NCBI GenBank assembly: GCA_025454565.1
Contig: JALOOE010000077.1
Coordinates: 1 to 10,564, forward strand
Length of the DNA stretch: 10,564 bases
Direction: 5' to 3'
From: Anaerolineae bacterium
Lineage (GTDB): Bacteria; Chloroflexota; Anaerolineae; CG2-30-64-16
The notes beneath the pieces are model-generated. The model saw nothing but the letters and a program-made list of their open reading frames with translations. It searched no databases and had not been told where the DNA came from. The position numbers were made by a program, and so were the translations under genes. Below are positions 1-6,303 of this stretch, piece by piece (the stretch's first letter is position 1; each line of letters starts with the position of its first letter).

Positions 1-771
1 CAGGCGCAGCGCGCCGCGTTGGCCAAGGGTCGCGCGCTCCTCGTGCCAGCCATCCGAGCCCACCTCGCCTGTGCCGAGCCATTCCCGCAGCGAACGATGG
101 CCTTCCGCCAGGTTGGCCGCATACGGCACGATCAGCATCGGGTCGAGCGGCAGACCGGCGTTCCTGATGGCCTGCATGAAGCCGCGCAGACGCTCTTGCG
201 CCGCGTAAATGTGTTCCGGGCCCGACATGTAGGCCAGGGTGCGGCGTCCGCTCTGCAAGAGGTGGTCAACCGCCTGGGCGATGCCCCGCACATGATCTGA
301 TCGGATGCTGCCGCCGAGCTCCGAAGGCACCGGATGGTTGATCGAGACGAAATGGCGGTGCACGGTGAGCGCCATAAGCAGCTCGCTGTCCGGCAGACGT
401 GCGCCGCCCATGATGATGCCGTCGACGCGCGCCTCATGCAGGAACTCGATCACTCGCCGCTCCTGCTCGTCGCTTTCGGCAGTATTGCACAGGATGAGGT
501 TGTAGCCCGCCTGGCGCGCTTCGGTCTCTGCGCCCAGGACGATTTCGGGAAAGAAGGAGTAGGAGATGTCTGGCACGACCATGCCGATCGACATGGTGCG
601 TCCCGTCGCCATGCTGCTGGCGACACGGTTGGGGGCGTAGCCCAGGCGGCGGATGGCAGCGTTCACACGTGCGCGAGTCTCAGCGGCAACGTAGCCCTTG
701 CCGCTGACAGCTCTGGAGGCGGTTTGTGTTGAGACGCCGGCCTCTTGGGCCACTTCTTTGAGGGTAATCAT
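1..771 (-). CDS. LacI-family transcriptional repressor (3' end outside window)
   Basis: DNA-binding regulator of the LacI/GalR family, usually controlling sugar uptake or catabolism genes through a sugar ligand. The protein begins MITLKEVAQEAGVS, the classic LacI start. The helix-turn-helix spans about residues 3-24, and the hinge helix about 49-59 (RVASSMATGRT), where the usual leucine lever is Met54. A periplasmic-binding-protein-like ligand domain starts near residue 61 (SIGMVVPDISYSFFPEI, then VDGIIMGG at 117-123). Only 257 codons are inside the window; full-length relatives are about 335-350 residues, so the C-terminal subdomain is missing here. The ATG at 771 is chosen because the family N-terminus fits exactly, although no good Shine-Dalgarno sequence precedes it. 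A consensus promoter and a candidate operator lie 62-105 bp upstream. Neither the ligand nor the target genes can be read from this window. Confidence 0.93.
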   Translation of the reverse strand, partial: MITLKEVAQEAGVSTQTASRAVSGKGYVAAETRARVNAAIRRLGYAPNRVASSMATGRTMSIGMVVPDISYSFFPEIVLGAETEARQAGYNLILCNTAESDEQERRVIEFLHEARVDGIIMGGARLPDSELLMALTVHRHFVSINHPVPSELGGSIRSDHVRGIAQAVDHLLQSGRRTLAYMSGPEHIYAAQERLRGFMQAIRNAGLPLDPMLIVPYAANLAEGHRSLREWLGTGEVGSDGWHEERATLGQRGALRL

Positions 772-832
772 CTGGTTTTGTGCGCCTGTCGCCTTCGAGT
801 CAGGATACGCCGCAGAGCAGGAGACTCCGCAA

Positions 833-848
833 TGTGAGAACGCTAACA
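833..848 (-). promoter_or_regulatory. Candidate LacI-family operator overlapping the transcription start
   Basis: The 16-base sequence TGTTAGCGTTCTCACA (minus strand) is an imperfect palindrome; five of eight base pairs are symmetric. It overlaps the last base of the -10 element and covers the predicted +1. A TGTTA-CG-type core is typical of LacI-family operators, although here the centre of symmetry does not fall on the CG step. The position suggests autorepression by the gene's own product. This is inferred from location and family habit. Confidence 0.5.
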
Positions 849-876
849 TCATATCAGGTGTCGATTCGGTTGTCAA
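848..876 (-). promoter_or_regulatory. Sigma-70-type promoter of the lacI-family gene
   Basis: On the minus strand, TTGACA (871-876) is separated by exactly 17 bases from TATGAT (848-853). This is a perfect -35 and a 5/6 -10 element. Transcription would start near 841 and give a leader of about 70 nt before the ATG at 771. No competing promoter for this gene was seen. Confidence 0.85.
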
Positions 877-995
877 GCTGTGATTGGCGCGCACGGGAGA
901 GGGTTTGGGCGCGAGCGGAGGCCCTCGAGAGCGACCACCACCGGCCGATCATGCGCCTCGGTGCGGGCGGAATGCTGCGTTCCGAACACCTCAGT

Positions 996-1024
996 TTGAC
1001 CGTATGCGGCTTATCGCGTATGCT
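996..1024 (+). promoter_or_regulatory. Promoter of the yjbQ-to-DUF4276 gene run
   Basis: TTGACC (996-1001), a 17-base spacer and TATGCT (1019-1024) place transcription start near 1031, about 20 nt before the GTG start at 1051. No other clear promoter was found between here and 4749, so it probably serves all five genes downstream. A short inverted repeat, CGGAA-N7-TTCCG (968-984), sits immediately upstream, at about -55. Confidence 0.75.
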
Positions 1025-1050
1025 GTGGGTAGAAAAACGCGGAGGATGTC

Positions 1051-1470
1051 GTGAAAAGCTACCGCAAGGAATTGTGGTTCAACATCCCTGGCCGTCGGGC
1101 CTTCATCAATATCACGTCCCAGGTAGAGTCCTGCCTGCGCGAGAGTGAGATTCGGGAAGGCCTCTGTCTGGTCAACGCGATGCACATCACCGCCTCGGTC
1201 TTCATCAATGACGACGAAGTGGGTCTGTGCCGGGACTATGACGACTGGCTCGAGCAGTTGGCCCCGCATGAACCGATCAGCCGCTATCGACATAATCGCA
1301 CCGGCGAGGACAACGGCGATGCGCATCTGAAGCGCCAGGTGATGGGCCGCGAGGTTGTGGCGGCAGTGACGGACGGCCGGCTCGATTTCGGCCCGTGGGA
1401 GCAGATCTTCTACGGCGAGTTCGACGGCGGCCGTGCCAAGCGGGTGCTGGTCAAGATAATCGGTGAATAA
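1051..1470 (+). CDS. yjbQ: YjbQ/UPF0047 family protein (secondary thiamine-phosphate synthase type)
   Basis: Small cytoplasmic protein of 139 residues, the usual length for the YjbQ/UPF0047 (TIGR00149) family. E. coli YjbQ has weak thiamine-phosphate synthase activity; the main physiological role of the family is uncertain. Family blocks visible here are MHITASVFIND (44-54, with His45), YRHNRTGEDNGDAHLKRQ (79-96, with the conserved DAHLK) and the C-terminal GPWEQIFYGEFDGGRAKRV (114-132), equivalent to the family's GTWQ...EFDGPR signature. GTG start at 1051 has GGAGG at 1041-1045; the ATG at 1046 is in another frame and stops at once. First gene of the plus-strand run, 16 bp ahead of the epimerase. 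No thiamine-pathway neighbour or TPP riboswitch was seen, so a thiamine role is not supported by context. Confidence 0.92.
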   Translation: MKSYRKELWFNIPGRRAFINITSQVESCLRESEIREGLCLVNAMHITASVFINDDEVGLCRDYDDWLEQLAPHEPISRYRHNRTGEDNGDAHLKRQVMGREVVAAVTDGRLDFGPWEQIFYGEFDGGRAKRVLVKIIGE

Positions 1471-1486
1471 CCGGAGGAGAGATACT

Positions 1487-2428
1487 TTGAGCCCCGAGAG
1501 AGTTCTGGTTACGGGAGGCGCCGGCTTCATCGGCTCCCACATTGTTGACGCCCTGGTGGCGCAGGGTCACACCGTTTCGGTGGTCGATAACCTGCTGAAG
1601 GGCAAGCGCGCGAATCTCAACCCAGCGGCCCGGTTCCATCAGGTGGATATCCGGGATGCGGAGGCGCTGTCCCGCGTATTTAGCGGCGAGCGACCCCAGG
1701 TGATCGTTCACCAGGCGGCGCTCGCCGATGTGCGCGGCAGCCTGGTCGATCCGACCGGTTATGCCGCCACCAACATCGTGGGCACACTCAATCTGCTCGA
1801 AGCTGCGCGGGCAGTCGGCACGGTGCGCAAATTCCTGTTTGCATCGACCGGCGGCGCCGTCTACGGTGATCCCGCCGAGCTGCCTGCCACGGAGCAGTGC
1901 CCCGTGGGCCCGCTCGATCCGTATGGGGCGAGCAAGCTGGCATGCGAGTATTACATCGCCACGTATCATCACAACTACGGTCTGGATTATTGCCTGCTGC
2001 GGTACGGCAACGTCTACGGGCCGCGGCAGGACCCGGAGGGCGAGGCGGGTGTCGTCGCCATCTTCACAGGCCGGATGTTGCGCGGCCAGCCCACAGTGAT
2101 CAACGGCGATGGGAAGCAGGTGCGCGATTTCGTCTACGTCGGCGATGTGGCGCGCGCGAATCTGGCGGCGCTGGAACGCGGGCGCGGCATCTATAATATC
2201 GGCACCGGTGTGCCTACTGACATCAACACCATCTTCGGGGAGTTGGCAGAGGCCACCCGTTACACCCACGCTGAAGCGCATGGCGCCGCGAAGCCAGGCG
2301 AGGTGCGCACGACCTATCTTGACGTCAGTCTGGCGCAGCGCGAGTTGGGCTGGTCGCCGGCGACGACACTTTCGGCGGGCCTGTCGCAGACGGTTGCCTA
2401 TTTCCGGGAGCGGATGGGAGTCGGCTGA
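1487..2428 (+). CDS. NAD-dependent epimerase/dehydratase (UDP-glucose 4-epimerase-like extended SDR)
   Basis: Cytoplasmic nucleotide-sugar epimerase of the extended short-chain dehydrogenase family, 313 residues. The NAD-binding motif TGGAGFIGSH lies at 9-18. The catalytic STGGAVYG serine/threonine segment is at 120-127 and YGASK (Tyr146, Lys150) supplies the active-site pair. RYGNVYGPRQ (172-181) and RDFVYVGDVA (213-222) are typical of GalE-like enzymes that invert C4 of UDP-sugars. The exact sugar cannot be told from sequence alone. I choose the TTG at 1487 because GGAGGAG (1473-1479) stands 7 nt before it and the protein then begins MSPERVLVTGG. A GTG at 1463 in the same frame would add eight residues and overlap the upstream gene without a ribosome site. 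The stop overlaps the next ATG by one base. A role in envelope polysaccharide is plausible, given the other sugar genes nearby. Confidence 0.92.
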   Translation: MSPERVLVTGGAGFIGSHIVDALVAQGHTVSVVDNLLKGKRANLNPAARFHQVDIRDAEALSRVFSGERPQVIVHQAALADVRGSLVDPTGYAATNIVGTLNLLEAARAVGTVRKFLFASTGGAVYGDPAELPATEQCPVGPLDPYGASKLACEYYIATYHHNYGLDYCLLRYGNVYGPRQDPEGEAGVVAIFTGRMLRGQPTVINGDGKQVRDFVYVGDVARANLAALERGRGIYNIGTGVPTDINTIFGELAEATRYTHAEAHGAAKPGEVRTTYLDVSLAQRELGWSPATTLSAGLSQTVAYFRERMGVG

Positions 2429-2880
2429 TGGCTTCCTCGGCGCGGCCGCCTCTCACGGCTGCGGCTTGGACGCCGCTGCTGCGCGAGGCGCTGGCGCGCG
2501 AGGGGCGATCGCGTCTGGCGCTGCGCGGGACCAGCATGTTGCCTACGCTGCCGGTCGAGTGCGAGATCGAGGTGGCGCCGCTTGCTCCACGGACGCCGAT
2601 CGGCTCGCTGGTGGTCTTTGCGACGGGCGATACGCTTGTTGCCCACCGGCTGGTGCGCCGTTCCGGTGAGCGCTCGGTAACGCAAGGGGACGGGCGTTGG
2701 GTCCCCGATCCGCTGATCGGCGCGGAGCAGCTTCTCGGCGTGGCGGTGGCCGCATATCTCGGCGCTCGCCGCTGCTGGCCCGGCCGCGCCGAGCCGGCGC
2801 TGCGGTGGTTCTGGGTCGCGCGCTATTATCTCCTCAGGCCGCTTCGCTTCACCTGGCACCTGCCACATCGCCTTCGCTGA
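2428..2880 (+). CDS. S24/S26 family peptidase-like protein, ER/archaeal-type Ser-His, no N-terminal membrane anchor
   Basis: Protein of 150 residues with the core of signal peptidase I-type serine proteases. GTSMLPTL (34-41) carries the nucleophile candidate Ser36. GSLVVFATGDTLVAHRLVRR (59-78) is the box-D region, and has His73 where bacterial enzymes have the general-base Lys, as in SipW/ER-type signal peptidases. TQGDGRWVPDP (85-95) matches the GD(N)-PDP block. Unlike true signal peptidases it has no N-terminal transmembrane helix. The C-terminus (about 126-150) is rich in aromatic and basic residues and may touch the membrane. Such soluble S24/S26 proteins occur in bacterial gene clusters, but their substrates are mostly unknown. 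ATG 2428 overlaps the epimerase stop (TGATG) and has GGGAG at 2416-2420, so the two genes are translationally coupled. The catalytic call is motif-based; whether it cleaves anything is unknown. Confidence 0.8.
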   Translation: MASSARPPLTAAAWTPLLREALAREGRSRLALRGTSMLPTLPVECEIEVAPLAPRTPIGSLVVFATGDTLVAHRLVRRSGERSVTQGDGRWVPDPLIGAEQLLGVAVAAYLGARRCWPGRAEPALRWFWVARYYLLRPLRFTWHLPHRLR

Positions 2881-2917
2881 AATTGGACACAACGTGGCGC
2901 AACGTAAAGGTGAAACT

Positions 2918-4099
2918 ATGACCAGTATCTATCGTCTTCAATCGTTGGCGATCCAGGGCTATCGCCCGTTCCGTGACTTTCGGGCCAAGCTGGGCGCGCT
3001 CGAAGTATTGGTCGGTGCCAACGGCGCCGGCAAGTCCAGCCTGTTCGAGTTTCTGCGCTTCCTGCGCGATAGCCTGCGCGATGAGATCCCGCCGGAAATC
3101 GTGCCGGGGGCCGTGGGCCAGCAGGTATTCCACTTGCCCGGCGCAGGGCGGTTCGCCTGGGAATTGACTGTGGGTTTTGGCCCGGTACCATGGGTTCGTT
3201 ACCGGGGCGAGTTGCTCGGCCCGGTGGGCCGCCCCCAGGTGATCCGAGAGCAGGTCGTCCCCCTGGCGCCGCCCACTGCGACTCCACAGCCCCCGGCTTT
3301 TTTTATGGAGGTCGAGCAGGGACGTGGCCGGCTCCGGGAGCAACATGGGGCGAACGGTGCCGAGCAGGAGATCGTCCTGAACCGGCTGAACCGGCTGGCC
3401 CTGGGCAGCGTGACCAATCCCGCGCTTCTGACGCTGTACATGCTGCGCGAGTACATTTCGGGCTGGCGCTTCTATAGCGCGTATGGCATTGCGAGTGACC
3501 AGTTGAGACGGACCGTGCCCGTGCAACAGGAGCCCGTTCTGGCCGAAGACGGCAGCAATCTGGCCGCAGTGTTGCACTACCTGCTGACCGAACACCTATC
3601 GATCTTGGATGAACTGCAGCAACACCTGGCCTCAGTGGCGCCCGGGTTCCGCGGCCTGACGGTCAAGGCGCGCGGGGGGCCAGGAGAAGTGATGGCGTTC
3701 TGGCGTGAAGCCGGCGTGGATGGCGACCTCAGTCTGGCTGATCTCTCGGATGGCCTCCTGCGCTTGATCTGCTGGATGGTGCTCTGCCTCCAGCCCAACC
3801 CGCCGTCGCTGATCTGCATTGATGAGCCGGATCAGGGAGTGCATCCCCGCACTCTGCCGATCCTGGCCGGTCTGTTCGAAAAAGCCTGCGAGCGAACTCA
3901 GCTCCTGGTCGCGACCCATTCGTCCTACTTCCTGACCCAGTTCGATTTGTCGCAGGTTGCAGTCATGCGCAAGGAGGATGGCGAGGCGAAGTTCTTGAAG
4001 CCTCATGATTCGGATATTTTGCATGATATGCTCGCTGATTTTGGCCCCGACGAGGTCGAGCGGTTGCACCGTAGCGATGAGCTGGAGTGGTTGGCATGA
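2918..4099 (+). CDS. ABC-type AAA ATPase (AAA_21/OLD-like), partner of DUF4276
   Basis: Cytoplasmic ATPase of 393 residues with a complete ABC/SMC-type ATP site: Walker A GANGAGKSS (33-41, Lys39), signature-like LSDGLLRL (276-283), Walker B LICIDEPDQGVHP (298-310, Asp302-Glu303) and H-loop ATHSS (332-336, His334). The region between Walker A and the signature is moderate in length and lacks a long SMC/Rad50 coiled coil. There is no TOPRIM domain on this chain, unlike OLD nucleases or GajA. The next gene may supply that function, and the overlap ATGA (4096-4099) couples the two tightly. ATPases of this class act in DNA repair and in phage defence; the exact role is unknown. I choose ATG 2918 (AGGTG at 2908-2912). 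A GTG at 2894 would add eight residues with no ribosome site. The gap from the peptidase-like gene is 37 bp. Confidence 0.9.
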   Translation: MTSIYRLQSLAIQGYRPFRDFRAKLGALEVLVGANGAGKSSLFEFLRFLRDSLRDEIPPEIVPGAVGQQVFHLPGAGRFAWELTVGFGPVPWVRYRGELLGPVGRPQVIREQVVPLAPPTATPQPPAFFMEVEQGRGRLREQHGANGAEQEIVLNRLNRLALGSVTNPALLTLYMLREYISGWRFYSAYGIASDQLRRTVPVQQEPVLAEDGSNLAAVLHYLLTEHLSILDELQQHLASVAPGFRGLTVKARGGPGEVMAFWREAGVDGDLSLADLSDGLLRLICWMVLCLQPNPPSLICIDEPDQGVHPRTLPILAGLFEKACERTQLLVATHSSYFLTQFDLSQVAVMRKEDGEAKFLKPHDSDILHDMLADFGPDEVERLHRSDELEWLA

Positions 4100-4749
4100 G
4101 AGTTTGCGTTTACGTAGAAGGGCCTTCCGACAAAGCGGCCATGGAGGCTTTGCTCCGGCCCCTCATCGAGCGGAAGCGGCAGGAAGGCGTTGCCGTCGAA
4201 TTCTTCGAAACCCCCGAAGGTGATCGCAAGGTTTCTGTCCTAACCAAAGTTCCCCAGAAAGCGGTCAGCATCCTCGCCAATGATCCGGGCACCATCGTCG
4301 TGGCGCTGCCCGATCTATATCCCGGCAACAAAGCCTTCCCCCATCAGACTGTTACTGAACTGATCGCGGGCATCCGCCGCAACTTCGAGACCGCGTTGCA
4401 GGCCAGGGGATTGGCGGATGATGCGCGGATCCAGGAACGCTTCAAGGTGTTCTGCTTCAAGCACGACCTGGAAGCGCTGCTCCTGGCTGCGCAGCGCGAG
4501 CTGGCAGTCCGTCTGGGTGCCAAATCTATTGCGGTCACCTGGCGCGTGCCCGTCGAGGACCAAGACCAGGATCATCCCCCCAAGCGCGTTGTCGAAAGCC
4601 TTTTCGCTGACCGCGGCAAACGATATCGCGACACGATAGACGCCCCGGTCATCCTGGGTGCCTGCCAGTACCAGGAGATCGCTGACCGCTGCCCGCAGTG
4701 CTTCCGGCCGTTCGTCGAGTTTCTGGCCGACCTAGTACCTCACCACTGA
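4096..4749 (+). CDS. DUF4276 family protein (TOPRIM-like), coupled to the AAA ATPase
   Basis: Protein of 217 residues matching DUF4276 from memory of its motifs. The N-terminus MRVCVYVEGPSDKAAMEALL has the acidic Glu8 followed by a TEE/SDK-type helix. A strand ends in VALPDLYPGNKAF (69-81, Asp73), corresponding to the family's D-Y-x-x-P block. FKHDLEALLLA (121-131) corresponds to the hallmark HE-x-EALLF block. The order Glu, then Asp, fits a TOPRIM-like metal site, although the canonical DxD is not complete here. DUF4276 genes are commonly found beside AAA ATPases, as here, and a nuclease or effector role is inferred, not shown. ATG 4096 overlaps the ATPase stop by four bases, with GGAG at 4084-4087. 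A GTG at 4087 is possible but less likely. It is the last gene of the run and is followed by repeat and hairpin sequence. Confidence 0.85.
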   Translation: MRVCVYVEGPSDKAAMEALLRPLIERKRQEGVAVEFFETPEGDRKVSVLTKVPQKAVSILANDPGTIVVALPDLYPGNKAFPHQTVTELIAGIRRNFETALQARGLADDARIQERFKVFCFKHDLEALLLAAQRELAVRLGAKSIAVTWRVPVEDQDQDHPPKRVVESLFADRGKRYRDTIDAPVILGACQYQEIADRCPQCFRPFVEFLADLVPHH

Positions 4750-4761
4750 GAAGTTGATGAG

Positions 4762-4822
4762 TGGTAGTGGCGACTTCAGTCGCTGCACGTGGCGTGACAA
4801 ATGACAAAAGTCGTGACTACCA
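4762..4822. repeat. Imperfect inverted repeat, possible dispersed REP/MITE-like element
   Basis: Arms TGGTAGTGGCGACTT (4762-4776) and AAGTCGTGACTACCA (4808-4822) are inverted copies agreeing at 13 of 15 positions. The 31-base middle competes with an inner hairpin, GCGACTTCAGTCGC (4770-4783), and contains CACGTG (4786-4791) and two TGACAAA copies. It lies between two convergent genes, a usual place for dispersed palindromic repeats. Only one copy is present in this window, so repetition in the genome is a guess. Confidence 0.6.
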
Positions 4823-4840
4823 TCCCTCAAGATCAGTGTG

Positions 4841-4861
4841 GTGGGATACGAGTCCCATTTT
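4841..4861 (+). terminator. Weak candidate intrinsic terminator after the DUF4276 gene
   Basis: TGGGA (4842-4846) pairs with TCCCA (4853-4857) around a six-base loop, and a short TTTT (4858-4861) follows on the plus strand. The stem is only five strong pairs and the T run is short, so termination would be inefficient. The inverted repeat just upstream (4762-4822) may help end transcription from either side. Confidence 0.35.
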
Positions 4862-4890
4862 GAGTCGAAACCGGCCGGACGCACGTGACG

Positions 4891-5586
4891 CTAGAACTGG
4901 AACCGCTTGAACTCCTCGGCCGCTTCGTAGCCAGGCTTCTGTCCCGCATCCTTCACGCGCTGCCAGATGCGCTCCTCGAGTTTGGTGGTGTCGGCGCCCA
5001 CCTGACTGGCGTGGCGCTTGAGCCCGGCCAGTCGCGTCTCCATGCAGCAGGTGATATCCTCCCAATAGTCGGCGTTTTCGGTCCAGAAGAGATACACCTC
5101 TTTGACGCGCCATGGCGCGATCCCCTCGACGAGCTGCTCCGGGAAGATGTACCACTCGCGGGCGGCCCACACCGCATCCAGCGCGGCCTGGCCTGCCGCG
5201 CGATGATCCGGGTGGAGCTGATAGTGCCGCCACGGATCGATGGTGACGACGATGTTCGGCTTATGCTGCCGGATGATCATCGCCAATTGGCGGCGCATCT
5301 CCAGCGTGTTCTCCAGGATGCCGTCCGGGTGGCGCAGGAAGAGGACGTCCTTCACGCCCAACTCGGCGGCTGCCTCGCGCTGCTCGCTCTCGCGGCGCGC
5401 CGCGAGCAGCCCAGGGCGCAGGTCGGGGTCGTGGCTGCCTTTGTCGCCGCTGGTCAGCAGCACATACGTGATCTCCTTGCCGGCCTGCGCCCATTTCACC
5501 ATGGTGCCCGCGCAGCCGAATTCCGGGTCATCCGGGTGGGCGGCGATCACCATCACGCGATCCAATGACTCAGTTGTGTCAGCCAT
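4891..5586 (-). CDS. PIG-L/LmbE family N-acetylglucosaminyl deacetylase
   Basis: Zinc-dependent deacetylase family enzyme of 231 residues, a full-length single domain. The motif AHPDDPEFGCAGTM (16-29) provides the metal ligands His17 and Asp20 and the catalytic Asp19. HPDH (125-128) provides the third ligand, His128. The family removes acetyl groups from N-acetylglucosamine-linked substrates, as in GPI anchor, mycothiol and bacillithiol synthesis and in antibiotic pathways. The substrate here is not known. No signal peptide is seen, so it is cytoplasmic. ATG 5586 has GGAGA about 5 nt upstream on the minus strand and a consensus promoter behind it. It is transcribed divergently from the DoxX-like gene and converges with the DUF4276 gene across 141 bp. 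Confidence 0.93.
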   Translation of the reverse strand: MADTTESLDRVMVIAAHPDDPEFGCAGTMVKWAQAGKEITYVLLTSGDKGSHDPDLRPGLLAARRESEQREAAAELGVKDVLFLRHPDGILENTLEMRRQLAMIIRQHKPNIVVTIDPWRHYQLHPDHRAAGQAALDAVWAAREWYIFPEQLVEGIAPWRVKEVYLFWTENADYWEDITCCMETRLAGLKRHASQVGADTTKLEERIWQRVKDAGQKPGYEAAEEFKRFQF

Positions 5587-5618
5587 AATTTCTCCGATGC
5601 TTGATCCGATGATCCGCG

Positions 5619-5647
5619 ATAGTACAGCGGGGTGCAGCGGCTGTCAA
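5619..5647 (-). promoter_or_regulatory. Promoter of the PIG-L deacetylase gene
   Basis: On the minus strand TTGACA (5642-5647), a 17-base spacer and TACTAT (5619-5624) form a near-consensus sigma-70-type promoter. Transcription would start near 5612 and give a 5' leader of about 25 nt before the ATG at 5586. Confidence 0.8.
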
Positions 5648-5696
5648 ACTGGTCGCACGGACTGTCCTGGCGTGGCGCGAGTTGAGCATCAGCATG

Positions 5697-5705
5697 TGGT
5701 ATACT
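5697..5705 (+). promoter_or_regulatory. Extended -10 promoter of the DoxX-like/glycosyltransferase pair
   Basis: TGGTATACT (5697-5705) is a TGn-TATACT extended -10 element. No good -35 is found at the correct distance; the TTGAGC at 5682-5687 is only 12 bases away, which is too close. Extended -10 promoters can work without a -35. Transcription would start near 5712, about 38 nt before the ATG at 5750. Confidence 0.55.
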
Positions 5706-5749
5706 TGCGTCGAAACCAACGCGCTCCACAGAAAGTGAGGGAAGGCCAG

Positions 5750-6301
5750 ATGCAGATGCTATCCAAGACCTGGGAACGAGCCGGCTTCGCCATCGCGCGC
5801 GCCATCATAGGCGTCCTGTGGCTGACACAGGCTGCCTGGAAACTGCCGCCGAGTTTCGGCTGCCCGTCCGACTTCTCGGCCAGCATTGACTACGCCCAGC
5901 GAACCAGCGGTCTGTGCGATTGGACGGGCCTCATGGCGGCATACTCGATCTTCCCGCCTCATGCCTGGTTCGTCAGGACGATCATGGTGCCGAACCTGAG
6001 TTGGCTGGGGTGGGGCGTTTTCCTGCTCGAAGTTTTCCTGGCGCTCTCCCTCATCTTCGGCCTGTTCACCCGCCTGGGCGGCATCCTGGGGCTGCTGATG
6101 GCGCTCAACCTGCTGCTCGGCTTGTGGGTGGTGCCCCACGAGTGGTATTGGACCTACATCATGCTGATGGTCCTTCAATGGATCTTCTTCGTGACCGGGG
6201 CGGGCCGCACGTTCGGCGTGGATGCTCGGCTCATCAAGCGGCTGCAACCCAAGGCGGCGCAGGGTAGCCCGCTTGCGCGTGCCCTGCTGGCGCTCATGTA
6301 G
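5750..6301 (+). CDS. DoxX/DoxD-like integral membrane protein
   Basis: Membrane protein of 183 residues, with four hydrophobic segments at about residues 11-30, 85-105, 107-128 and 132-151. The first helix and following motif (ARAIIGVLWLTQAAWKLPP) resemble the start of DoxX/TQO small subunit DoxD-type proteins. The long loop between segments one and two holds two cysteines (38 and 56). The family includes the small subunit of archaeal thiosulfate:quinone oxidoreductase and many uncharacterised redox-linked membrane proteins; the role here is not fixed. ATG 5750 is preceded by a purine-rich AGGGAAGG. ATG 5756 is a minor alternative. The open frame continues upstream to 5240 across the opposite-strand deacetylase, but promoter and ribosome site argue for the downstream start. 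The glycosyltransferase gene follows after two bases, so the two are almost certainly co-transcribed. Confidence 0.75.
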   Translation: MQMLSKTWERAGFAIARAIIGVLWLTQAAWKLPPSFGCPSDFSASIDYAQRTSGLCDWTGLMAAYSIFPPHAWFVRTIMVPNLSWLGWGVFLLEVFLALSLIFGLFTRLGGILGLLMALNLLLGLWVVPHEWYWTYIMLMVLQWIFFVTGAGRTFGVDARLIKRLQPKAAQGSPLARALLALM

Positions 6302-6303
6302 CC

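Noticed and set aside
1..66. Frameshift near the end of the visible LacI-family protein, since residues 230-257 fit the family poorly
   Set aside because: The other two frames give no better match, and the closing GQRGALRL fits the helix before the missing PTAI-type block; a local insertion is a simpler explanation.
877..995. A possible small gene or riboswitch between lacI and yjbQ, for example a TPP riboswitch before a thiamine-type gene
   Set aside because: No THI-box elements, no start with ribosome site, and the predicted transcript begins only about 20 nt before yjbQ, leaving no room for an aptamer.
1451..2281. A 276-codon open frame on the minus strand opposite the epimerase
   Set aside because: The plus strand encodes all epimerase motifs; the antisense reading has no recognisable domain and is a GC-driven shadow.
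2849..3595. A 248-codon open frame on the minus strand opposite the ATPase gene
   Set aside because: The plus strand has the complete Walker A to H-loop set; the antisense product has no motif or start signal.
4772..4783. Possible CRISPR or tandem repeat array near the CGACTTCAGTCG palindrome
   Set aside because: Only one copy is present, with no regularly spaced units and no cas genes in the window.
4885..5568. A 227-codon plus-strand open frame opposite the PIG-L gene
   Set aside because: The minus strand holds the AHPDDPE and HPDH metal motifs and a consensus promoter; this is an antisense shadow.
5240..5749. N-terminal extension of the DoxX-like frame back to 5240
   Set aside because: It runs antisense through the PIG-L deacetylase, and the extended -10 promoter (5697-5705) and ribosome site fit a start at 5750.
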